This document shows positions 8,409 through 17,440 of a DNA stretch of 64,000 bases, one piece after another. Made by a program: the position numbers and the translations under genes. The DNA is taken from positions 1-64,000 of the forward strand of contig CAMUZG010000005.1 of the NCBI GenBank assembly GCA_947165145.1, written 5' to 3'. The notes under the pieces are model-generated. The model was not told the DNA's origin and searched no databases. It saw only the letters and a list, made by a program, of their open reading frames with translations. Position 1 is the first letter of the stretch. The number at the start of each line of letters is the position of its first letter. This DNA is from an uncultured Selenomonadales bacterium (lineage in GTDB: Bacteria; Bacillota; Negativicutes; Selenomonadales; Selenomonadaceae).

Positions 8409-11321
8409 TTAAGATTCCCATTTCATAAGCAAGGATTCTTCTTCTTCCGCACTGAGTTCGCCGCCCTGCAACATCTTCTGCGCAACGTCTTGAGCTTTGG
8501 AGAACATCTCGACGAAATTCCAATCGTAAATGTCGTCAATCTCGTCGAAAAGTTTTTGCGCCTCGTCGAAGGCAGTTTGAGAAATGTCGTTGGCAACGCG
8601 CCTGTCACAAATCATGCCGAGAGCCAAAATACAAACGCTTATCTCGACGTTGTTCAAGTTGCGCGAACGAATTACTTTGCAAAGGTCGGTTACGATTTGT
8701 TCACGCGTAACAGTCGATTGAGTCGGTCGCCCGTCAAGCTTGAATGCAACGCCGAGCGCGTGAGCCGAAATTTGAATCGAAGTGGTTGCCGCTCCAGCCA
8801 AAACTTTCGTGAAGTCGCGGCGGAATTCGCGGTAAATCCAATCAATTTCAGTCTTAGTTATCGCGTGCGTGTACAGGCTCGCCATGCGGAATTTGTCGTT
8901 GTTGTGCAGGTTGAGTAGCAGGGCAATATCGTCGTCACTGCCGCACATCGACAGCGTATAAACGGCTTGAATCTTCGTGTTCATGCGCAAACCTTGCGGT
9001 CTGCCCGTGTTTATGCCAGGATTGTAAATTTCGTCGTCGAGAATGTGCAGGCAAAGTCGCGCCAATCGCCGTTTCTGCTGAGCAGTCCAATTCATGCCGA
9101 TTTTCCGCGCAATGATGACGAGTCGAAGTTTCAACGATTCTTCCCGCGAATCTTTGACATCGTCGAGAATTTGCAGGAGCGGTTCGGCAAAATCTTTGTG
9201 GTTGCTTGCGGAAATTATCGTGTTGACATTCAAGCGGAGCGTCTGCGAAAAGCGGCTGTTCTCGTCTTTGCTGTGGCGGCGAAAGGCATCGTCGACATTG
9301 CGGCAAAGCGAACGAATCGTATTGAGCTGTGTGCGCGGATTAACATGTCCGCCGAAACGCGCGATTAATTTTGTCTTCGGACCTTTTTCAATGCCCGTGG
9401 CGATAGAAATTTCCGCCGTGCCGTGATCCATCAAATCAAAGCCGCGTTCGTCGCGACAAGTTGCGGCGTCCATGCGGATAATTTTGTCTTCGTCCATAAA
9501 AATACTGAACGTGACGAAAACATCTTCCTTGATTCGCGCGTAACGTTCGGGGAATTCAATGTTGCTCTTCGCGATGATTTTGTAAGTCCCGTCAGCCTCA
9601 CAGCGAGCAATCGGCACGCTGATAACACTTTTGCCGGGCGGCAGTCGAAAGCCCGTGAATCGCTCCGACGTGTAAGGCAACTCTTTGCCCGCGGGGATAA
9701 TCTCTTCATAATTTCCGCCGAACGTCACAAGGTAAAAGCTTTCGTTCAAAATGTTGCTGCCGAAAACCACGCCGATTGAACGGTCAGCAGCAGTGATATT
9801 CCGATTGCCCGATAAATTTCTGCGCGGCGGTGCAAAAGTTTGTCGCACAGGTTGAGACGTGGCAACGGTCGATTTAGGTTGAGCGGTCGTCTCGGTCGGC
9901 AAATCGTCTTGAACTTCGCCGGCAAGTTCTTTGTCGTATTTGTGCAAAAAATAATGGTAGACAGCCGCGCCACGAGCAACAGCTTGGTCGGGGTCGAGCG
10001 CAATAATCGGGTCGAAGCCGAAAAATTTTTTCAGCCGATTGATAACCATGTAAAAGCGCGACATGCCTCCGTTCATGATGACGGCGTCAACTTTAACGTC
10101 ATCGACTTTGAGTTTTGCGGCGGCTTTATTGAGCACGTCGAGTATCGGCAGAATGATATTCTTTTGCTTACCGAATTTTTCCGTGACGGCGGCGAGATTT
10201 TTATAATCGCTGAATTGAAGTTCTTCGCCCATGAAGTCGCGCCAAATGTCTTCAAGTTGTGCGGCGGTGAAACTGTCGCTGTACGCGTAACCGGTCGTGC
10301 CGATGTTGCCGCCGACGGGAAAATCTTCTTCGTCGTCCCACCAACCAGAATTTTCGTCGCCGAGAGCATCACTCTTCTGCGCACTGATTTCAAGCTTGAG
10401 ATTTTCGGCGTAATTGAGTAGCTGGCTCATGACGCCTCTTTCTTCGTGGCGGATTTTTTGAACGATGTCGGCGTGCGCACCGTACTGATTTAAATAATGT
10501 TGGAACATGACTTTGGCGAGACACAAATCAAAATCGTCGCCGCCGAGAAGTGTATATCGGTTTGTGGAAATGTCTTGAACCTTCAAAATTTCGGGCGCGT
10601 CTTCGCGTCGGGAAATTTCGTGCAAAGTAATATCGAGCGTGCCGCCGCCTAAATCGAAGACCATAACGTTTTTCTTCGAGCTCAAATCCAAAATCTGCGC
10701 GGCAACTTCGCCGTTATGAACTTGGTTGATAAAATCGTAGATGACGGCACGCGGCTCGGACAAAAGAATTTGTCGCGGTGAACCGTCTTTCTTTCGGATA
10801 TTGATTCCGGCAAGTTCAGCCGCTTTCAAAGTCGCTTGTCTCATGATGAAGTCGAAGTTCGCGGGCACAGTGATTACCGCGTCGTCAATCTTCTCCAAAT
10901 GATGAATCTTCGCCGCATTCCTCAACATATGCTCCAAAATTCTGGACGAGACCTGCGCGGGCGTTTTGTCGGGAATATTCGACGATAGACCTTCAGCGTA
11001 GGCGTTGCCCATTTGGCTTTTGATTGACTTGGCGACAAGATACGGGCGAAGGGGATAACGACCTTTCGCGAAATCGCCGACAATCGGCTGATAATTTTTT
11101 TCGTCGTTGTAATAGACGCAACTGGGCAATATCGGGCTTTTCTTCATCATGAACTTGTTACCTTGACCGGCGTTGAACATGTCGACGGCCCTGTCGAGCG
11201 AAACGACTTTGCTCACGATGTCGCCGTTAGGCTTGAGGTTTACCGTTGCGAGCACGGAATTTGTCGTGCCCAAATCAATTCCAACGCACAAATCGTTGTG
11301 CTCTTCTCCGTTGATTAACAT
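8409..11321 (-). CDS. Large Hsp70-family protein (970 aa) with C-terminal helical extension
   Basis: Hsp70 motifs VGIDLGTTNSVLA, AVITVPANFD, VMFDLGGGTLDITL, MNGGMSRFY; ~350 aa helical C-terminal region, possibly HEAT-like. Confidence 0.85.
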   Translation of the reverse strand: MLINGEEHNDLCVGIDLGTTNSVLATVNLKPNGDIVSKVVSLDRAVDMFNAGQGNKFMMKKSPILPSCVYYNDEKNYQPIVGDFAKGRYPLRPYLVAKSIKSQMGNAYAEGLSSNIPDKTPAQVSSRILEHMLRNAAKIHHLEKIDDAVITVPANFDFIMRQATLKAAELAGINIRKKDGSPRQILLSEPRAVIYDFINQVHNGEVAAQILDLSSKKNVMVFDLGGGTLDITLHEISRREDAPEILKVQDISTNRYTLLGGDDFDLCLAKVMFQHYLNQYGAHADIVQKIRHEERGVMSQLLNYAENLKLEISAQKSDALGDENSGWWDDEEDFPVGGNIGTTGYAYSDSFTAAQLEDIWRDFMGEELQFSDYKNLAAVTEKFGKQKNIILPILDVLNKAAAKLKVDDVKVDAVIMNGGMSRFYMVINRLKKFFGFDPIIALDPDQAVARGAAVYHYFLHKYDKELAGEVQDDLPTETTAQPKSTVATSQPVRQTFAPPRRNLSGNRNITAADRSIGVVFGSNILNESFYLVTFGGNYEEIIPAGKELPYTSERFTGFRLPPGKSVISVPIARCEADGTYKIIAKSNIEFPERYARIKEDVFVTFSIFMDEDKIIRMDAATCRDERGFDLMDHGTAEISIATGIEKGPKTKLIARFGGHVNPRTQLNTIRSLCRNVDDAFRRHSKDENSRFSQTLRLNVNTIISASNHKDFAEPLLQILDDVKDSREESLKLRLVIIARKIGMNWTAQQKRRLARLCLHILDDEIYNPGINTGRPQGLRMNTKIQAVYTLSMCGSDDDIALLLNLHNNDKFRMASLYTHAITKTEIDWIYREFRRDFTKVLAGAATTSIQISAHALGVAFKLDGRPTQSTVTREQIVTDLCKVIRSRNLNNVEISVCILALGMICDRRVANDISQTAFDEAQKLFDEIDDIYDWNFVEMFSKAQDVAQKMLQGGELSAEEEESLLMKWES

Positions 11322-11335
11322 AAAAAAATTCCTCC

Positions 11336-12409
11336 TTATTTCTCGTCGACTTCTTTCAGTCGCGGGCGTGAAATTTGAACATCTTTATTTTTATAAACCC
11401 AACCGGGCGAAAGAACTTTGACGCGCTTAATTTCGGTTGTGTTGAGGAACGGCGAGCCTTCGTAGTCGCAAGCCTCGACTTCTTCCAAACGCATGTCGTG
11501 CACCGAGCCAGGTTTCAGAATCGGATTTATTTCGCTGTCACGGATAAATTGTGCCAACCGCTCAATCAAAATGAACAGACCGCCAATTTCGGGCGGAAGC
11601 TGAACATTTTCCCTACGCAACTGACGAACGCCATTTCTTGCGCTCAAAACCGCGTCGAGAATGCAACCGTACTTTTCGGAGTTCAGGCGCGAGAAAAATT
11701 CTACCAAGTCATTTTGATGACTCTCTCTGATTCGGGCGTCGAATTCGTCCTGCAAATCTCTAAGCAACATATCGGAGCGGCTCAACATGTTTTCAAGCAA
11801 TTCAATCTTGTCCTGCTGCGAATCTTTCTTCTCGCCGCGACCGCCGCTTTTCGGCTTGGCGCACGTACTGCGGAGAAATTCGCTTGCGTCGAAAAGGAAA
11901 TGTTTCATGTAGACGTTGCCGAAGCGTTCAAGCGTGTCTGCGTCGTTGCCGCTGTCGAGTTCGGGGTGTTTGACGTAAAGCATCAAGCAAGCGATACGTT
12001 CTTGAATTTTGTAGCGTTCGTCGTCGCGCGTCTGAATATTTTTGTTGCGGAGATTGGCGAATTCGTCGAAATCTTTCTGGCGATGCGTCTCGACAGCCTT
12101 CGCGAAAGCTTTAATGGTTTCTTCCGCCCAATCGATGAGTTCGCCGCGTTTAAGCTGATAACTCAAGCGATTCGACTTCAGCAAGCGGATAACGTCTTCG
12201 CCGCTCAAATCGGTTTTGTAGCGACGATTCATTTCCTCGGCACAGGCACGCGGCGTCAACGCTTTGTCGGCGCAAAAAAGCTTGATGATTCGATTTTCCA
12301 TGATGTAATTCTCGTAGCCGGACGGAGAAAGATTTTTGTCCTTGCGCTCAATGAACTTGTGAAGGTTCTCAATAATTTTCTTTACGGTCGGGTCAGTGAT
12401 GTTTATCAT
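11336..12409 (-). CDS. Hypothetical protein with GrpE-like C-terminus, partner of the adjacent Hsp70
   Basis: 357 aa; C-terminal TEIKRVKVLSPGWVYKNKDVQISRPRLKEV resembles the GrpE beta-wing; immediately upstream of the 970-aa Hsp70 gene on the same strand. Confidence 0.5.
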   Translation of the reverse strand: MINITDPTVKKIIENLHKFIERKDKNLSPSGYENYIMENRIIKLFCADKALTPRACAEEMNRRYKTDLSGEDVIRLLKSNRLSYQLKRGELIDWAEETIKAFAKAVETHRQKDFDEFANLRNKNIQTRDDERYKIQERIACLMLYVKHPELDSGNDADTLERFGNVYMKHFLFDASEFLRSTCAKPKSGGRGEKKDSQQDKIELLENMLSRSDMLLRDLQDEFDARIRESHQNDLVEFFSRLNSEKYGCILDAVLSARNGVRQLRRENVQLPPEIGGLFILIERLAQFIRDSEINPILKPGSVHDMRLEEVEACDYEGSPFLNTTEIKRVKVLSPGWVYKNKDVQISRPRLKEVDEK

Positions 12410-12432
12410 GATAAAATTTCCTCCTTGACGTT

Positions 12433-13536
12433 TTAAAGCTCAAACGGTTCGCCTGTTTGCGGGAAGATAAAACTTGTTCGCGAATCGGGATCGTTAATCA
12501 AAACTTGTTCAAGTGTCGTGCGTGCGTGGAAAAGTTTATCGGGCGGACTGTGTACCACTACGCAAACTGTCGGGTTCAGTCGGCGGACAAATTCAACCGT
12601 CGTGATGAAGTCGTCGTGCAACGAGAAATCGCCGTTCAAAATTTCCATGCTCGAATGAAGCGGCGGCGGCATCGTCGACAAGATAACGTGTGGTCCTCGC
12701 GGCAAGACGCTCAACGGATGATTCTGTGCGCTCATTATCCGAATATGCAGGTTCTCGAAACGGTGGACGATTTTCATCACGCGCTCGTCGATAAAAATTT
12801 CGGCTTGCGGCAGGAACTTGTTTATCAGCGTGATGAGCTCGACGCCCTTGCTTATCTGCGTCACGCGACAATAAACGGATTTGCCGCGGCGCAACGCGTA
12901 ATAAATTTTTCTCAAAATTTTTTTCAGCGCGGAATCGGTGTCGCCGAATCGTCGGTAATTCGGGTGACGGGCGTGCAATCCGCACAGAATCAGAATGTCA
13001 ATCTTTACGTTCGGGAGCAATGCTGAGCCTACAAGTTGCGTTGGGAACGTTGAGTAGTCGCCCGTGTACAAAATATTTTTCCCGCGAAAATTTATCAGCG
13101 TCATCATCGCGCCTGGAATGTGTCCCGCTTGATGAAAGCTTATCGACAGCCTCGGCAACGGAATTTTTTGCAGGAAGGCGACTGATGAGATGTTTCGCTC
13201 AATCGTCGCGAATCGGTCTTCCAACTGCGCGGACAAAATTTCTCGTGTCAAATCGGTCATGTAAACGGCGGCGCGTTCGTTGAGCTCCAAAAAATCCGGC
13301 AGTGCGGCTGAGTGGTCAAGGTGCGCGTGCGACAGGAATACGTGTGAAACTTGGTGGAAGTCTTGCAGGTACGGCGTGTCGAGTAGCGCGGAAAATTGTG
13401 GTGCGAATCTTATTCCGCGTGTCGAGCCGCAACCGCAATCGAGTAGCAAATTATTTTCGCCGAGCTTGAGGAAGTAGCAACTTGCCCCGACTTCCTGCGC
13501 ACCGCCCAACGCCATAAAAATCATTCGTCCGTCCAC
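12433..13536 (-). CDS. Metallo-beta-lactamase-fold hydrolase (beta-CASP/RNase J-like)
   Basis: HVFLSHAHLDHSAALP motif, GGAQEVGASCYFL start, HQAGHIPGAMM; GTG start preceded by GGAGGTGAT. Confidence 0.75.
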   Translation of the reverse strand: MDGRMIFMALGGAQEVGASCYFLKLGENNLLLDCGCGSTRGIRFAPQFSALLDTPYLQDFHQVSHVFLSHAHLDHSAALPDFLELNERAAVYMTDLTREILSAQLEDRFATIERNISSVAFLQKIPLPRLSISFHQAGHIPGAMMTLINFRGKNILYTGDYSTFPTQLVGSALLPNVKIDILILCGLHARHPNYRRFGDTDSALKKILRKIYYALRRGKSVYCRVTQISKGVELITLINKFLPQAEIFIDERVMKIVHRFENLHIRIMSAQNHPLSVLPRGPHVILSTMPPPLHSSMEILNGDFSLHDDFITTVEFVRRLNPTVCVVVHSPPDKLFHARTTLEQVLINDPDSRTSFIFPQTGEPFEL

Positions 13537-13669
13537 GTCAATCACCTCCGCCGCAATGATAACAAAAAAATTGGTAAGTGAAAAGTGATTAGCGGTCAAG
13601 GAGCTGTAGTTTAACTCAAATATTTTTCACTGACCGCCGACCTCGAGCGATTTTGTTGAAAATTATCGT

Positions 13670-14758
13670 TTGCCTGTCTCAATTTTTTATGTTATCCTCC
13701 AAATGTTATTGATACTTTTTCTATGTAAGAGAGTGAAACTTTTGGGTTATTTATTTTCAAGATTTGGGTTGACGGTGATTTGCATAATCTTCATGGTCAT
13801 ATGGTTTTTGCAAGCGTTGCCAAAATTTAAACGTTACGTCGATGAAAATCCGTTCGGCGACTACGAACAGCCTCGAACGGCATCAATTGCTGGAGTTTTG
13901 GGAACATTTGTCGGGATTACGTGGGGACTTTTGAATTTTGATTCTTCGCCTGAAGCAATGCAAAACAGCGTTACGAATCTTTTGGGCGGAATGACGACAG
14001 CGTTTTTCACTTCGATTATCGGCATGGGAATGTCTCTTTGGTTAAAAAATGAGCAAGCAAACGCGCAAAAAAAAATTTCAAAAAATAATTTTGTCAAAAC
14101 TGATGCAACAATCGCCGACTTGATTCAATACCTTCGACAAGCCGACGCAGAAAAGTCCGCGCAAATCAAACATTTGGAAGAAATTTTGCAAGCCAACAAC
14201 GAAAATGTCATTCGTGCACTTGAAGATTTCGGAAAAAATCTGTCGGAAAACAATGCAGAGATATTTATCGACGCGTTAAACAAAACCATGATAGATTTTA
14301 ATCGAAAGCTCACGGAACAGTTCGGATCAAACTTCAAACAGCTGAATATTGCCGTCGGACGCCTTTTGACGTGGCAGGAAAATTATAAAGTGACGATTGA
14401 GCGCATTACGGAAAATCTGCAAAAGACCATCAAAGGAATTGACGCCTTAAAGAATTCTGTTGCCCAAATTGAAAAATCTGCCGCCTCGATTACGAAAAGT
14501 AGCGAACAAATTTTGAACCTTATCGTCACTGCCAACACTTATGAGCAAAAACTCCGTCAAGTTTTGAGTGAAATTCAATCCGTCAGCAAAAATACTTCAG
14601 AATCAGTCGAAGGTTTAACAAAGAGTATGTGCCACTCAATAGATAACGCAAATGAAATGACGCAAAGGATTTCTGCAATGACAAACACAGCTTTAAACAG
14701 AATTACAGATACAACCAATCAAACAATCGCCTCAATGCAGAAATGTCCGACGACCTAA
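13670..14758 (+). CDS. zorA-like: ZorA-like MotA/TolQ/ExbB-family membrane protein with long coiled-coil tail (C-terminus frame-broken)
   Basis: N-terminal TM helices, SIAGVLGTFVGITWGLLNF and GGMTTAFFTSIIGMGMSLW (MotA/ExbB core), long cytoplasmic coiled-coil; next to a ZorB-like gene. The true start may be ATG 13703. Confidence 0.78.
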   Translation: MPVSIFYVILQMLLILFLCKRVKLLGYLFSRFGLTVICIIFMVIWFLQALPKFKRYVDENPFGDYEQPRTASIAGVLGTFVGITWGLLNFDSSPEAMQNSVTNLLGGMTTAFFTSIIGMGMSLWLKNEQANAQKKISKNNFVKTDATIADLIQYLRQADAEKSAQIKHLEEILQANNENVIRALEDFGKNLSENNAEIFIDALNKTMIDFNRKLTEQFGSNFKQLNIAVGRLLTWQENYKVTIERITENLQKTIKGIDALKNSVAQIEKSAASITKSSEQILNLIVTANTYEQKLRQVLSEIQSVSKNTSESVEGLTKSMCHSIDNANEMTQRISAMTNTALNRITDTTNQTIASMQKCPTT

Positions 14759-14985
14759 GCAACGAATCATTTAAAATAACGTCAGAAACCGTCGTAAAAA
14801 TGCAAAAGATGATGGAGGCAAACGATAAAAATTTCAAAGACTCACTTGAAACGCTCGGAAAAGCGATGCTCCAAATCTCGAATAAATTTGCGCAAGATTA
14901 TACGCCATTAGCAGACAGATTGAGAGAAATTGTTAGGATTGCGGAACAAGTTCGACCTTCGGACAGAGGAGGCAGCTTATTTTGA
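14743..14985 (+). CDS. C-terminal part of the ZorA-like tail in the -1 frame
   Basis: ETLGKAMLQISNKFAQDYTPLADRLREIVRIAEQ continues the ZorA-type tail; overlaps the end of the 13670 ORF by 16 nt and the start of the ZorB-like ORF by 4 nt. Confidence 0.6.
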   Translation: MSDDLSNESFKITSETVVKMQKMMEANDKNFKDSLETLGKAMLQISNKFAQDYTPLADRLREIVRIAEQVRPSDRGGSLF

Positions 14986-15680
14986 GAAATCGCGATGATC
15001 ATTGGATGTCAATTTCGGATGTTATGTCCGGTCTCATGATTGTTTCTATGTTTATCGCAATCGCGTTCATGATGCAGGTACAAAATGAACAGCGACAGAA
15101 AAACGAGATGATTTACAACTACGCTGTCATCAAACACAAAATTTATCTGTCATTGCTTGAAGAATTTAAGGACGATTTGCCGAAATGGGACGCCGAACTG
15201 GACGAAAAAACTTTGACTGTACGATTTAAGGAGTCCGATGTTTTATTCGGCGTCGGTTCGGATTTTTTGACGCCAAAATTCCAAGAAATACTCAACGACT
15301 TTCTCCCGCGATACATTTTTGTAATTTCTCAAGCCGAATACAAGGATTATGTCGAAGAAATACGAATTGAAGGACACACAGATCCTTTTTGGGCAGGAGC
15401 CGCGACACGTCAACAGGAATATCTGAACAACATGGAGCTTTCGCAGTCGCGGACGCGAGCCGTTTTGGTTTACGCGATAAATATGCCCGCTTTGCAGGAA
15501 AATTTAGAATGGATTATCTGCAAAATCACTGTCAACGGTTTATCCTCAAGTCAGCCCGTGATTTTCGACGGAAAAATTGACGCAAAGCTTTCAAGGCGGG
15601 TAGATTTCCGAATCCGAACGAAAGCCGATGAAAAAATGAACGAACTTGCAAAAGGAATTACTCACAATGGAGAAAATTGA
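14982..15680 (+). CDS. zorB-like: ZorB-like MotB/OmpA-domain protein
   Basis: Single N-terminal TM with conserved Asp (MSISDVMSGLMIVSMFIAIAFMM) and OmpA-like peptidoglycan-binding domain (IRIEGHTD, LSQSRTRAVLVY, SRRVDFRI). Confidence 0.85.
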   Translation: MRNRDDHWMSISDVMSGLMIVSMFIAIAFMMQVQNEQRQKNEMIYNYAVIKHKIYLSLLEEFKDDLPKWDAELDEKTLTVRFKESDVLFGVGSDFLTPKFQEILNDFLPRYIFVISQAEYKDYVEEIRIEGHTDPFWAGAATRQQEYLNNMELSQSRTRAVLVYAINMPALQENLEWIICKITVNGLSSSQPVIFDGKIDAKLSRRVDFRIRTKADEKMNELAKGITHNGEN

Positions 15681-16410
15681 CTTTTTAAACTGCGACGAAT
15701 TTAAATCGATAAAAAAACTCATGGGAATATCCGATGGCGATAAAACTCCAGACTTCACCATGGATATACGCGCCGACGATCCAAATCTTGAAATATCGCC
15801 AGAAGGAATCACTTACAAAGGGCGCAGAGTAATTTTGTATATTCGCGACCAAGTTCAATACGGCGACAAGCCCAGAGAATATAAATTCCATTTAGTCGAT
15901 TGCACGACGCTCAAAATCATGCGTAACCAGAATCGCTATGGTAAATATGTCGTTTCGACTTCGACAACGGGAAAATTCAAGGTAAATCGAATCATAAATA
16001 ATCGTCCAATAGAAATTGAAAAGGAATTGCACGTCTACAAGCACTGCCTTAAAAAATTAAAGCGTCGAGGATATAATTTTACCTACAAGAATTTTTCTAT
16101 CGAAGAATTTTTCAAAGTTATGAACGAGGATAACAGTGGAAATTTTGCGACTTTGCCGAATGAAAATGATTCAACCGCTCCGACAAATGTTTATCCCGAA
16201 AATTGGAACGAAATATCTCGTCGCTTGAAGGAGAAATATAATTACACTTGTCAAGGATGCGGCAGAAATTTTTTTTACCGTAAATCCCTGCTACACGTTC
16301 ATCATAAAAACGGACTTAAAAACGACTGTAGAGAATCAAATTTGGAAGTTTTGTGTCGTGATTGTCATCAAGCGAAACATAATCACAAAATTGGCGGGAG
16401 CATTGCCTAA
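15667..16410 (+). CDS. HNH endonuclease, ZorE-like effector candidate
   Basis: C-terminal HNH: CQGCGRNFFYRKSLLHVHHKNGLKNDCRESNLEVLCRDCHQAKHNH; overlaps the ZorB-like gene. Confidence 0.8.
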   Translation: MEKIDFLNCDEFKSIKKLMGISDGDKTPDFTMDIRADDPNLEISPEGITYKGRRVILYIRDQVQYGDKPREYKFHLVDCTTLKIMRNQNRYGKYVVSTSTTGKFKVNRIINNRPIEIEKELHVYKHCLKKLKRRGYNFTYKNFSIEEFFKVMNEDNSGNFATLPNENDSTAPTNVYPENWNEISRRLKEKYNYTCQGCGRNFFYRKSLLHVHHKNGLKNDCRESNLEVLCRDCHQAKHNHKIGGSIA

Positions 16411-16477
16411 AAATTTTAACTAGCCACCAACCGCTTTTTCTGATATAATCGCGAAAAATTTTTGGAGAGTGATTAAT

Positions 16478-16684
16478 ATGTTTGGTATCGGAGTGCCCGA
16501 ACTTATTTTGATTTTGATTATCGGCTTGGTTGTCTTCGGTCCTGGCAAATTGCCTGGCGTCGGTAAAGCTTTGGGGCAAAGCATTAAAGAATTCAAGCAG
16601 GCGAACGCTGACGACTCTAAAACCGTCGACGTGACCGAGCAAAAGAAACTCAACGCAGAAAAAGTTGACGCCGATAAAAAATGA
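16478..16684 (+). CDS. tatA: Twin-arginine translocase subunit TatA
   Basis: [40 protein letters not shown]. Confidence 0.93.
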   Translation: MFGIGVPELILILIIGLVVFGPGKLPGVGKALGQSIKEFKQANADDSKTVDVTEQKKLNAEKVDADKK

Positions 16685-17436
16685 CCGACAACGAAAAAAA
16701 TTCTGAGCAAGCCGCGCAGGACACCGTTCCGCCCGAAGATGACGGCAGTATGTCGCTGACGGCGCACCTTGAGGAACTTCGCTCGCGGATAATCAAATCG
16801 TTGCTGGCGGTTGTCTTCGGTAGCGGCGTCGCGTACCTATTTCTCGACGAAATCACGAATTACTTGACGTTGCCCGTCGGCAAACTCTACTACATGCGAC
16901 CAGGCGAAGCGTTCTTCACGTATCTTAAAATCGACATAGCGGCGGGCTTTCTGATTGCCTTGCCGATAATTTTTTATCATGCGTGGAAATTTTTTTTGCC
17001 TGCGCTCACACGCAACGAACGCGCCGTTCTCGGAGTTTTGGTGCCCGCGTCGGTGATATTGTTCTTCACGGGATTGGCGTTCTCGTTCTTCTTGATATTG
17101 CCTTTCGCGCTGAAATTTTTCATGGGCTTCGGCGAAGAGACTGAAACTTTGCAATCAATGTTCTCGTTCGCCAGTTACTTCGAGTTCGTGATAATGTTCG
17201 TGTTGCCGTTCGGCTTCGTGTTCGAGTTGCCGCTGGTCATCATCGTCTTGGGCAAACTCGGCTTGTTGACTAGCGAAACTTTAGGGAAATATCGCCGCTA
17301 CGTGACATTCTTTTCATTCGTTATTGGCGCGTTTGTAACGTCGCCCGATATCATCACGCAAATCGCCGTAGCAATCCCCGTCATGTTGCTCTACGAAGTC
17401 GGCTATTTCGTCGTGAAATACGTCTTAAGAAGGTGA
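16681..17436 (+). CDS. tatC: Twin-arginine translocase subunit TatC
   Basis: [18 protein letters not shown], multispanning protein, [15 protein letters not shown]; overlaps tatA. Confidence 0.93.
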   Translation: MTDNEKNSEQAAQDTVPPEDDGSMSLTAHLEELRSRIIKSLLAVVFGSGVAYLFLDEITNYLTLPVGKLYYMRPGEAFFTYLKIDIAAGFLIALPIIFYHAWKFFLPALTRNERAVLGVLVPASVILFFTGLAFSFFLILPFALKFFMGFGEETETLQSMFSFASYFEFVIMFVLPFGFVFELPLVIIVLGKLGLLTSETLGKYRRYVTFFSFVIGAFVTSPDIITQIAVAIPVMLLYEVGYFVVKYVLRR

Positions 17437-17440
17437 CGGT

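Noticed and set aside
8391-10421. Several + strand ORFs (8391-8918, 8967-9368, 9423-9779, 9840-10421) opposite the large Hsp70
   Set aside because: Antisense to a well-supported Hsp70 gene; no recognisable domains or RBS.
11375-12436. 353-aa + strand ORF antisense to the GrpE-tailed gene
   Set aside because: Composition looks like an antisense artefact of codon bias; the minus-strand ORF has an RBS, operon context and a plausible protein.
13560-13660. Imperfect inverted repeat (AAAAGTGATTAGCGGTCA / TTTTTCACTGACCGC) at the left edge of the Zorya-like module as an integration end
   Set aside because: Segment order does not match a simple inverted repeat and I found no matching right end; more likely local repeat debris.
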